A stretch of DNA of 34,496 nucleotides from Thermoplasmata archaeon (GTDB lineage: Archaea; Thermoplasmatota; Thermoplasmata; RBG-16-68-12; JAGMCJ01): assembly GCA_023130895.1 (NCBI GenBank), contig JAGMAI010000055.1:1-34496 (forward strand), written 5' to 3'. Below are positions 18,950 to 26,832 of the stretch, piece after piece (the first letter of the stretch is position 1; each line of letters opens with the position of its first letter). The position numbers and the translations under genes are program-made. The notes below the pieces were generated by a model. It did not search any database and was not told where the DNA came from. It worked only from the letters and a program-made list of their open reading frames with translations.

Positions 18950-19831
18950 TCAGCGGTAGTTCTTCAAGGCCCTTTCCGTCAGCTTTCGACCGATTCTCTC
19001 GCGATCCTCGACCGTTGTGGTGCTCTTTTTCTCCTGCCCCTTTGCCTTGGTCTTCGCACGTTTGCCCGGTTTCGATGACGGCTTGGCAGGGGTCGCGGCC
19101 CGTTTCCCTTGACCACTAGCCTTCTTGCCTGATGCGACGGGAATCTTCTTCATCGACCCGAGGGTCGTCTGTTGTCCCTCATCCCATCCCCTCGGGGCAG
19201 GTGACTTGGCGGCCGCGAAGGGCGAGTTGTATTGTCCCGCCACTATCACCGTGGGGACGCCTGCTCTGGTATACTCCATCTCAGTCCTTCTCTGGGAGGA
19301 GACCACGCCACCTATGTATGCGAAGATCACGGTCACGAGATAGCCATTGAGTCCCAGCCCAAGCGTTAGAGCCAGTGATTCCACGAAAGTCGTCACGTAC
19401 ACGGCCACGAATTCGATGTAAGGAGCAAGAACGGGAACGTTGGCGTGTAGGGCTGAGGCAATGTAGGAGGGGACGCCAGCCACATAGGATATCTCCTCTG
19501 TGAGTATCCCTTGATCTGCCATGGCCAACACAGCAATGAAGATGGCAACAGGGATGAATGCCGCAATGGCTCCTTTCCATGGCCCTCCCGCCCTCCTGCC
19601 ACCAACGTAGCCGGCGATCATCTGCCCGAAGGTTGGCATCCACCAGAGGAAGAGAGAAAGGACGAATGTGTACTGCACGGCACTCCAGAAGCCATACGGT
19701 GGATGGGACTCAATAGCCACTCTTCGCGAGTAAGTGTCTCTTCGACCGACATTCAAGACTCCCGAATCCATCAGCTTCATGGTGGTCTTATCGGCGGTCT
19801 TCGACTTCCTCTTCCGGCGCGTCATTCCCAT
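18950..19831 (-). CDS. Polytopic membrane protein with long basic Lys/Pro/Ala-rich C-terminal tail
   Basis: About 4 hydrophobic segments (VQYTFVLSLFLWWMPTFGQMIAGY; AIAAFIPVAIFIAVLAMA; VLAPYIEFVAVYVTTFVESLALTLGLGL; LVTVIFAYIGGVV) then GKKASGQGKRAATPAKPSSKPGKRAKTKAKGQEKK. ATG 19831 or 19825 preferred over TTG 19840. Confidence 0.65.
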   Translation of the reverse strand: MGMTRRKRKSKTADKTTMKLMDSGVLNVGRRDTYSRRVAIESHPPYGFWSAVQYTFVLSLFLWWMPTFGQMIAGYVGGRRAGGPWKGAIAAFIPVAIFIAVLAMADQGILTEEISYVAGVPSYIASALHANVPVLAPYIEFVAVYVTTFVESLALTLGLGLNGYLVTVIFAYIGGVVSSQRRTEMEYTRAGVPTVIVAGQYNSPFAAAKSPAPRGWDEGQQTTLGSMKKIPVASGKKASGQGKRAATPAKPSSKPGKRAKTKAKGQEKKSTTTVEDRERIGRKLTERALKNYR

Positions 19832-19846
19832 CCCTGACAAAGATTG

Positions 19847-19864
19847 GTCGGACTATTGTCCGAC
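19847..19864. repeat. Perfect inverted repeat GTCGGAC-TATT-GTCCGAC
   Basis: 7-bp arms with 4-nt spacer, lying between a minus-strand TATA-like element (~19887-19895) and the start codon of the membrane protein. Confidence 0.7.
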
Positions 19865-20011
19865 AACATGGTTAATATCGTAGGACGTATAAAAGTATTT
19901 CGTAACACCACATGAAGACCCACGAGGCGCGTTCCGGCTCCGTTCGTGTCGGTGGGTTGAACTGAGTTGAAGATCCTAGGGAGAAGTGGGGGCTTGTGAG
20001 CCCCGCAGAAG

Positions 20012-20119
20012 TCCCGACTCCCGGATTTGAACCGGGGATCTGCTGATATCGGCCGAGACCGGAAAGACTCCGGGAACCAACTACAGTCAGCCGCTCTAGC
20101 CAGTCTAAGCTAAGTCGGG
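20012..20119 (-). tRNA. tRNA-Tyr (GTA) with 33-nt intron at 37/38
   Basis: Minus strand: acceptor CCCGACT/AGTCGGG + A; D-stem GCTT/GAGC; anticodon stem GCTGA/TCAGC; loop CTGTAG-[intron 20048-20080]-A; T-arm CCCGG-TTCAAAT-CCGGG. C1:G72 pair fits archaeal tRNA-Tyr. Confidence 0.92.
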
Positions 20120-20121
20120 AA

Positions 20122-20194
20122 TGCCGCAGGCCGGACTTGAACCGGCGACTTCAAGATCTTCAGTCTTGCACTCTCCCAACTGAGTTACTGCGGC
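20122..20194 (-). tRNA. tRNA-Phe (GAA)
   Basis: Minus strand: GCCGCAG TA ACTC AGTTGGGA GAGT G CAAGA CTGAAGA TCTTG AAGTC GCCGG TTCAAGT CCGGC CTGCGGC A; full cloverleaf, anticodon GAA. Confidence 0.96.
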
Positions 20195-20219
20195 AACGGA
20201 CTTTCATATGATTCTGCAC

Positions 20220-20227
20220 ATATTAAA
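20220..20227 (-). promoter_or_regulatory. TATA-box candidate for the tRNA-Phe/tRNA-Tyr transcription unit
   Basis: Minus-strand TTTAATAT, 26-33 nt upstream of the tRNA-Phe 5' end. Confidence 0.5.
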
Positions 20228-20229
20228 GT

Positions 20230-20245
20230 TAGGGTTTCAACCCTA
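20230..20245. repeat. Perfect inverted repeat TAGGGTT-TC-AACCCTA
   Basis: 7-bp arms with 2-nt spacer, directly upstream of the tRNA TATA-like element (minus sense). Confidence 0.65.
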
Positions 20246-20280
20246 GATCCGAGGGCTCCTAAGTATCATTGATTGGAATG

Positions 20281-20296
20281 ACCAGTTGCAATTGGT
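20281..20296. repeat. Imperfect 16-bp palindrome ACCAGTTGCAATTGGT upstream of the pilin-locus TATA box
   Basis: Equals its reverse complement except for one symmetric base pair; ends 7 nt before the TATA-like element. Confidence 0.5.
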
Positions 20297-20303
20297 GGCG
20301 ACA

Positions 20304-20313
20304 CATATAAATA
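20304..20313 (+). promoter_or_regulatory. TATA-box candidate for the pilus locus
   Basis: catataaata about 50-60 nt upstream of ATG 20364. Confidence 0.5.
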
Positions 20314-20363
20314 CGTCATCCAACATTAGAACTAAGAGGAATCCGATTCTTCCAGGTGATGTG

Positions 20364-21386
20364 ATGGAGCCCTCGCGCAGAGCTTTTAGGATAAAGAGGA
20401 AACTTAAGTGGGACAATAAGGGAGTGGCTTCCACAGTGGGCACGATCATGGCCCTGATGGTCGTCATGACGTTCTTTTCCATGATAGTGAACCAGTACGT
20501 TCCCGTCTGGATGAAGGACGCCGAATCCGCTCATATGAATGAGGTTTACGGACAGTTCGGCACGCTCAAGGGATCGGTTGATCTGCAGGTTCTCTCCTGT
20601 GTGATCATGCTGCGTCAAAACGAGCCATGCATGAGGAGCAGCGGGTTCACTCCGATTGAAGTAGGTATCGACGGGGTCCCCATCTTTTCCGCACCGACCG
20701 TCGGGGAACTCACGGGGAGGGAAGACCGCGGGAAGTTCTCCGTCAATTTCAGCTATCAACATGAGGTCAAAGGCACTAACCAGACGTTCTACGTGAAACA
20801 GAACGCTTCGGGGAATATCGTCCTTGAAGTCGCGAACAGGTATTTCGTGAGACAGACTCTCACGTACGAGGGCGGGGCCATCATCAGATCCCAGGAGGAA
20901 GGTGAGGTCATGAAGGGAGAGCCTTCTTTCATGGTGACCAAGAAGGGTGACTACGTCGAGATTTGGATGTACCTCTTAGACCTGTACGGTGACGGCTCCG
21001 TGGGCGGCATCGGGACGCAGGGCGTCCACCATGACCTCATTGGGGCCTCGTGGGACGAGTACCACAATGTCAACTCTGACGTGACTATTGTTCACTGGAC
21101 CCAGAACGGCAAGGCGTGGTACAACTTCTTCAATGAGACGCTGTCAAGTGCCTTCGGCGTGACGGAACAGGACTACGAGGACAACTCACCTCCCGAATGG
21201 GATTGGTATGACAGCGGTGCACAGGAGAAGGCGACCAATCCGTATTTCATCGTGAAGAGGACGGCCTTCGATGATTACTCGATCGTTGAGGTCACGATAG
21301 AATCCGATGATGTGGACATCGGGAGGTTGACACTGGTTTCATCGAACTTCGACGTTGTCATCGGGGAGACCAGTTCTCGAACCTGA
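20364..21386 (+). CDS. Archaeal type IV pilin-like/archaellin-like protein
   Basis: MEPSRRAFRIKRKLKWDNKGVASTVGTIMALMVVMTFFSMIVNQYVPVW: basic leader, G|VAST cleavage-like site and hydrophobic helix as in archaeal class III signal peptides; first gene of the ATPase/platform cluster. Confidence 0.75.
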   Translation: MEPSRRAFRIKRKLKWDNKGVASTVGTIMALMVVMTFFSMIVNQYVPVWMKDAESAHMNEVYGQFGTLKGSVDLQVLSCVIMLRQNEPCMRSSGFTPIEVGIDGVPIFSAPTVGELTGREDRGKFSVNFSYQHEVKGTNQTFYVKQNASGNIVLEVANRYFVRQTLTYEGGAIIRSQEEGEVMKGEPSFMVTKKGDYVEIWMYLLDLYGDGSVGGIGTQGVHHDLIGASWDEYHNVNSDVTIVHWTQNGKAWYNFFNETLSSAFGVTEQDYEDNSPPEWDWYDSGAQEKATNPYFIVKRTAFDDYSIVEVTIESDDVDIGRLTLVSSNFDVVIGETSSRT

Positions 21387-21408
21387 GTCCAACGAAGAGG
21401 TATATGGT

Positions 21409-23085
21409 ATGTTTGGAGCAAAGAAACAGAGGAAAGTCCTGGTGCCAAAAGGCGCATCCACGGCAACGAAGTGGGAAGGGGGCAGAGGTTCCCACCTCAC
21501 GCCCATCGCACCCACTGAGGAGGAGTGGATAGACGAGCTTGAGATCTTGCCCATAAAGCCTCCCTTCAGCTACTCGAGGATAATCTACGACAACGAGGAG
21601 AGCGAGTACGTCTACGAGTCGTGGGAACCTTATCTCACCGAGAGAGAAGAGAAGCTGTTGGCCCTCATCAAGGACTCGCTCAAACGAACGCTGGAGTACG
21701 AGACCGGCACCCTGGGAATAAAAGACAAGGAGGAGTTCCTCAAGGAGAGCATTGACAGCTTCTTCAGGAGCAGGGGGATGCGTGTCGACGATAATTCCCG
21801 GGACAAGATCGTCTACTACATCACGAGGGACTACGTGGGCTACGGCCCAATCGATGTTCTGATGTCCGATAAGTCAATCGAGGACGTCTCATGCGATGGC
21901 GTCAGCGTTCCCCTTTTCATATTCCACAAGAAGTACGAGTCCATCAGGACGAGGGAGAGATTCGACGATGAGGATGACCTGAATTCGTTCGTCATCGGGC
22001 TTGGACAGAGATGCGGGAAGCAGATCTCTGTGGCCAATCCCATCCTGGACGGTACCAGCGTTGAAGGCCATCGTGTCCAGGCCACGTACGCAAGGGAGGT
22101 GACCACGCGAGGGTCATCCTTCACGATCCGGAGATTCAAGGAGAAACCATTCACTCCGACAGAGCTCATAAAGTACGGCACGGCATCGCCAGAGATGGTC
22201 GCGTATCTGTGGTTGGCCGTAGAGCACGGAAGGTCAATGATGGTCTGTGGCGGGACCGCAACGGGCAAGACCGCGACTCTGAACGCAGCGGCGTTGTTCA
22301 TCAGGCCAGGCGCAAAAATCGTGTCCATAGAGGACACGAGAGAGATCAACCTTCCACATGAGAACTGGATTCCAGGGACAACGAGAAGCGGCGTGGGCGA
22401 GAAAGGGGCAGATGGAAAGGCCGCCGGCGAGATAGACATGTTCGACCTCGTTAGGGCCGCTCTGAGGCAGAGACCCAACTACATCGTTGTCGGAGAGGTC
22501 CGAGGAAGGGAAACGTACACGATGTTCCAGGCCATGGCGACAGGCCACCCGACGATGTCCACCATGCACGCGGACTCCGTGAAATCGATGGTCAACAGAC
22601 TCGAGAATCCGCCCATCAACACACCGAGGATCTTGCTGACCGCGCTCAACTTCGTAATCATACAGAATTTCGCGAGAATCGGCGCCGAGTCAGAACAAGT
22701 GAGGAGAGTCGTTCAGGTAGTTGAGCTCGTCGGCTTCGAACCTGAGACGAACGAACTCATCACGAATACGGTGTACGAGTGGGATACGGCAACCGATTCG
22801 TTCATCTACAAGGGTCACAGCTTCCTCTTCGACGAACTGCAGGAAATGAAGAACATGACCCACGATGAGATGGACCGAGAGTTTCAGAGAAGGGTGGATC
22901 TGGTGAACTACATGGTCGAAAAGGACCTTGACGACTACAAGGACATCTCGAGACTCGTTGTGTCCTACTACCACTACCCTGAAGAGACCATCGAGAGGAT
23001 AAGGAACGAAATGGGATGGGTCCGAGAGGAACCCGAACCCGAGGATCTGGTTGAAGGTGATATGTTTGCCTCAAGAGAGGTCTGA
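21409..23085 (+). CDS. Type II/IV secretion-family ATPase (TadA/ArlI/GspE-like), copy 1
   Basis: Walker A GGTATGKTATLNAAALF; SIEDTREINLPHENW; RAALRQRPNYIVVGEVRGRETYTMFQAMATGHPTMSTMHADS. ATG start at 21409 (MFGAKKQRK). Confidence 0.93.
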   Translation: MFGAKKQRKVLVPKGASTATKWEGGRGSHLTPIAPTEEEWIDELEILPIKPPFSYSRIIYDNEESEYVYESWEPYLTEREEKLLALIKDSLKRTLEYETGTLGIKDKEEFLKESIDSFFRSRGMRVDDNSRDKIVYYITRDYVGYGPIDVLMSDKSIEDVSCDGVSVPLFIFHKKYESIRTRERFDDEDDLNSFVIGLGQRCGKQISVANPILDGTSVEGHRVQATYAREVTTRGSSFTIRRFKEKPFTPTELIKYGTASPEMVAYLWLAVEHGRSMMVCGGTATGKTATLNAAALFIRPGAKIVSIEDTREINLPHENWIPGTTRSGVGEKGADGKAAGEIDMFDLVRAALRQRPNYIVVGEVRGRETYTMFQAMATGHPTMSTMHADSVKSMVNRLENPPINTPRILLTALNFVIIQNFARIGAESEQVRRVVQVVELVGFEPETNELITNTVYEWDTATDSFIYKGHSFLFDELQEMKNMTHDEMDREFQRRVDLVNYMVEKDLDDYKDISRLVVSYYHYPEETIERIRNEMGWVREEPEPEDLVEGDMFASREV

Positions 23086-24097
23086 CACGTTCGACAAGTT
23101 AGAGGCGAGTAAGGCCTATGTGAAGACGAAGAGATTCAGGCCAGAGGAAACGGGGCTCAGAGGTCCGCATCAGATAAAGCTGGCCAAGGGCTCGAGACCG
23201 GAATACATCAAGCTGACGCCCTACCAGGAAACCTGCTGGCGCATCCTTGGTGGGTTCGTGGAGTCGAGGTTCGAACCGAAACAGGACTTGGAGGACGACC
23301 TCGTTCAGGCTCACATGAAGATCAGACCGGAAGAGTATCTGGCCTATGTCTGGATGAGCACGTTCATCATGGTGATCGTCGGTGTGGTCATTGGAGTGAT
23401 TCTCGGACCGCTCCTATTCGTGCTGGGCATTATGGATGGGCTGACAAGCATCATCATCGCCATCATGTTGGCAGTGGTTCCGGCACTCCTCACCTACTTC
23501 GTATTGTTGCACGCCCCTGCATCCGCCAAGAAGAAAAGGGGAACTAAGATCGATGCAAAGATCTCCGGAGCGATGAGTTTCATTTCCGCGATGGCGTCAG
23601 CCGATGTGCCAGTGAACGTCATTTTCAAGGAGCTCTCGAAGCAAGCCGTGTACGGTGAGGTTGCCGAGGAGGCCGAGTGGATAACGAGAGACACGGAGCT
23701 CCTGGGAGTCGATATCCTCTCCGCCATCCGTGCGGGTGCCGCGAGATCCCCGTCCGTCAAGTTCCAGGACTTCCTTCAGGGCGTCGTCACGACCTCCACA
23801 TCCGGAGGACAGCTCAAACCCTACTTCCTCATGAAGGCGGAGCAGTACGAGAAGGAGGACAAACTGGAGATGAGGAAGAACATGGAGACCCTCGGCATGC
23901 TTGCCGAGAGCTTCGTCACGGTCGTCGTCGCCTTTCCCCTCTTCCTCGTCGTCATCATGGCCATAATGGGCCTGATCAGCAAGGGCGGGTCAGGCTTCGT
24001 CGTGACACTGCTGTACGTCGTCGTCCTCCTGATGATACCGATTTCCCAGTTCGGGTTCATCTTCGTCATATGGAACATGGAACAGGAGGGCAAGTAA
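23051..24097 (+). CDS. Type II secretion F / TadC / ArlJ-like pilus platform membrane protein, copy 1
   Basis: Multiple TM segments; ISGAMSFISAMASADVPVNVIFKELSKQAVYGEVAEEAEWITRDTELLGVDILSAIRAGAARSPSVKFQDFLQGVVTTSTSGGQLKPYF typical of T2SSF domains. Non-ATG start (TTG 23051 or 23066); overlaps ATPase 1. Confidence 0.88.
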   Translation: MKVICLPQERSDTFDKLEASKAYVKTKRFRPEETGLRGPHQIKLAKGSRPEYIKLTPYQETCWRILGGFVESRFEPKQDLEDDLVQAHMKIRPEEYLAYVWMSTFIMVIVGVVIGVILGPLLFVLGIMDGLTSIIIAIMLAVVPALLTYFVLLHAPASAKKKRGTKIDAKISGAMSFISAMASADVPVNVIFKELSKQAVYGEVAEEAEWITRDTELLGVDILSAIRAGAARSPSVKFQDFLQGVVTTSTSGGQLKPYFLMKAEQYEKEDKLEMRKNMETLGMLAESFVTVVVAFPLFLVVIMAIMGLISKGGSGFVVTLLYVVVLLMIPISQFGFIFVIWNMEQEGK

Positions 24098-25029
24098 TGA
24101 CGCGAGAGGACCTGGAGCAGGCCAGAATCAAGATGTACGAGAAGCTGGACCTCGCCAAGCCCATACTGATCGTGAGCGGGAGCGTTGCTGCGGTTTTCGT
24201 CATCATCGCCATCCTGAACATGATGGATGTGGTCGATATTTCACTGCGTTCAGGGGAGACGCCGATCAAGAGGGGAATCGACTTCATCGTCTTTGCAATG
24301 CTCGTCATAATGGGGCCATACGGGTTCTACATGCAGAAGAAACTGAAGGAAGTCGCGGCCATCGAGGGAAGGCTTCCGGATTTCCTCAGAGACGTTGCCG
24401 AGGCGGGAAGGTTCGGAATGACCCTCGCCGACGCTATTGTCGTGGCCTCGACCGGTAGGTACGGGAGACTCACAGCAGAGATTGAGAAGATGGCTGCCCA
24501 GATCCAATGGGGGGTTCCCGCGAGCGAGGCCCTCAAACTCTTCAACGAGCGTGTCAAGACACCGATGGTTAGTCGTGTCGTCAGCATAATCGTCAAGTCG
24601 AGCGATGCAGGCGGAGATGTTGCGGATGTCCTGACAATGGTCTCGCACGATGCCAAGGAGACGCAGCTGACGGAATACGAAAGGAGCATTGCGATGTCGA
24701 CATACATCGCTGTCATCTACATCTCGTTCTTCGTGTTCCTTGTCACGATCGCAATCATCAACGCGACTTTCCTCCCGAAGATGCTTGAGGCGAGCGAATC
24801 GCTCACCACCTCAGGCGACGGGGATGGCGGTGCAGTGGACAGCCCACTTGCATCTGACCTGCCGAATATCGTGGAAAGCATCAAGTTGGCCTTCTTCCTC
24901 GCAGCGATAATACACGCTGTGGGGGACGGGCTTCTCGCGGGAGTTCTTGACAACGGGAGAGTGATCAGCGGATTCCGGCACAGCTTCCTGATGCTACTGA
25001 TCGGTTTCTCCATACTGAGTTTCATCTAG
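24097..25029 (+). CDS. Type II secretion F / TadC / ArlJ-like pilus platform membrane protein, copy 2
   Basis: ATG at 24097 overlaps the stop of copy 1 (TAATG). LPDFLRDVAEAGRFGMTLADAIVVASTGRYGRLTAEIEKMAAQIQWGVPASEALKLFNERVKTPMVSRVVSIIVKSSDAGGDVADVLTMVSHDAKE plus TM helices. Confidence 0.88.
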   Translation: MTREDLEQARIKMYEKLDLAKPILIVSGSVAAVFVIIAILNMMDVVDISLRSGETPIKRGIDFIVFAMLVIMGPYGFYMQKKLKEVAAIEGRLPDFLRDVAEAGRFGMTLADAIVVASTGRYGRLTAEIEKMAAQIQWGVPASEALKLFNERVKTPMVSRVVSIIVKSSDAGGDVADVLTMVSHDAKETQLTEYERSIAMSTYIAVIYISFFVFLVTIAIINATFLPKMLEASESLTTSGDGDGGAVDSPLASDLPNIVESIKLAFFLAAIIHAVGDGLLAGVLDNGRVISGFRHSFLMLLIGFSILSFI

Positions 25030-26832
25030 GTGATAGAATTGAGCGAAGCGATAGGCAAGGGTGTCAAAGAGGAGCTTGAAGAGCTCAAGAGGAGAGAGGT
25101 AGAGACTGCTGCAAAGCTCAGACAGCTCGAACGGGACAAGATGGCGACGGAGGGAGAGCTGGAAGTCTTGGAAGAACGCAGGAAGAGAGGCGTCTTCTCC
25201 GCCCTCGATGCCGTCAAGAGGGGGTATTTCAGCAAGCTTCTGGGCAAGAAGGGGATAAAGGTCCTCTCGCCCATGGTCAGTGCGGTCGAAGAGAAGACCA
25301 TGGGAAGGGTGACGACGATACCCAAGATCTCGAAGAAGGACCTCACGGAGATTGAGATCCTACCCATGATTGAGGGCTATTCCTATGTTCGCATAAACTA
25401 CGACACGCGCGCGAACGAGTACACGTACGAGGTCATCGAGCCGAAGCTCCTCCCAGAAGAGGAGGACATACTCGAGGTCCTCAAGGAGATCCTGGTCGAA
25501 TCACTCGAGACGATCGACGAAGAGGACGAGAGAGTGAAGGAGACCTACCTGAGGAGGATTGTGGACGGTCTTCTCCGAGAGCTCGGCGTAAGCCTTCATC
25601 CCATATCCAAAGAACGGATAATGTACTACGTGCTCAGGGACTTCATCAGGTACGGACCCATCGATGTCGTGATGATCGATGTCAACGTGGAGGATATCTC
25701 GTGTGATGGCGTTGATATCCCGTTCTACATCTATCACAGGAAGTACGGGTCCATCCCCTCCAACCTGAGGTTTGACGATGAGGGGGAACTCGATTCCTTC
25801 GTCGTTTGGCTGGCACAGAGGTGCGGTAAGCACATCTCGGTTGCGCAGCCGATGCTCGACGCCACGGTCCCGGACGGATCAAGGCTTCAGGCGACGCTCG
25901 GCAAGCACGTCACCAAGAGAGGCTCGAGCTTCACGATCAGAAGGTTCAGGGAGAACCCGTTCACACCTCTGGACCTGTTGAGATTCAAGACCCTGAATGA
26001 TGAGATGATGGCATATCTGTGGCTCGCCATCGAGAACGGTCAGTCCATGCTCATATGCGGTGGAACGGCGAGTGGAAAGACGACCACGCTCAACGCCATA
26101 CTGCTCTTCATACCGCCTCAGATGAAGATTGTCAGCATCGAGGACACGAGAGAGCTCAACCTGCCGCACGACAACTGGGTTCCCACCGTGACCCGTGCTG
26201 GATTCGGGACCAGGAGCAAGATCACGGGCAAGGCGATGGGAGAGATCGACATGTTCGACCTGCTGACATCCGCTCTGCGACAACGACCTCAGTATCTGAT
26301 GGTCGGAGAGGTCAGAGGAACGGAGGCCTACGTCGTCTTCCAGGCGATGGCAACGGGAAAGAGTGCGTACACGACGTTCCACGCTGAGGACGTACAGGCG
26401 ATGGTCCACAGGATGGAGAACGATCCCATCAACCTCCCGCGCGCTCTCGTCTCCGCACTGGACGTCGTCCTGATGCAAGCCCAGGTGAAGGTCGGGACCG
26501 ACATGACCCGAAGGGTGAAGTCGCTCACGGAGTTCATCGGCGTGGACCCGGAGTCGGACGAGCTCATAACCAACACGGCGTATTCATGGAACCCTGCGGA
26601 CGACACCTTCAACTACAGCGGGCACAGCTACGTCTACGAGAAGATATCCATCGCGAGGAACTGGTCACAGAAGAGGATGGAGCAGGAGGTCCGGAGGAGG
26701 ATTGGGCTCTTCAAGTACATGAGCAAGATCGGACTCGACAAACACACGGATGTGGCAAAGCTCGTCTCCTCGTACTACAAGGACCCCGACGCTGTCTACA
26801 AGAAAGCGCAAGAGGCTCTGGCGAGAGGCTAG
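25030..26832 (+). CDS. Type II/IV secretion-family ATPase (TadA/ArlI/GspE-like), copy 2, with N-terminal coiled coil
   Basis: GTG start immediately after the preceding stop. Walker A GGTASGKTTTLNAILLF; SIEDTRELNLPHDNW; SALRQRPQYLMVGEVRGTEAYVVFQAMATGKSAYTTFHAED; N-terminal coiled coil (VKEELEELKRREVETAAKLRQLERDKMATEGELEVLEERRKRG). Confidence 0.93.
   Translation: MIELSEAIGKGVKEELEELKRREVETAAKLRQLERDKMATEGELEVLEERRKRGVFSALDAVKRGYFSKLLGKKGIKVLSPMVSAVEEKTMGRVTTIPKISKKDLTEIEILPMIEGYSYVRINYDTRANEYTYEVIEPKLLPEEEDILEVLKEILVESLETIDEEDERVKETYLRRIVDGLLRELGVSLHPISKERIMYYVLRDFIRYGPIDVVMIDVNVEDISCDGVDIPFYIYHRKYGSIPSNLRFDDEGELDSFVVWLAQRCGKHISVAQPMLDATVPDGSRLQATLGKHVTKRGSSFTIRRFRENPFTPLDLLRFKTLNDEMMAYLWLAIENGQSMLICGGTASGKTTTLNAILLFIPPQMKIVSIEDTRELNLPHDNWVPTVTRAGFGTRSKITGKAMGEIDMFDLLTSALRQRPQYLMVGEVRGTEAYVVFQAMATGKSAYTTFHAEDVQAMVHRMENDPINLPRALVSALDVVLMQAQVKVGTDMTRRVKSLTEFIGVDPESDELITNTAYSWNPADDTFNYSGHSYVYEKISIARNWSQKRMEQEVRRRIGLFKYMSKIGLDKHTDVAKLVSSYYKDPDAVYKKAQEALARG

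Noticed and set aside
20364-26832. Interpreting the ATPase/platform cluster as an archaellum operon
   Set aside because: No ArlB-type archaellin array and no ArlC/D/E/F/G/H genes seen in the cluster; the paired platform proteins fit a Tad/Epd-like pilus better.
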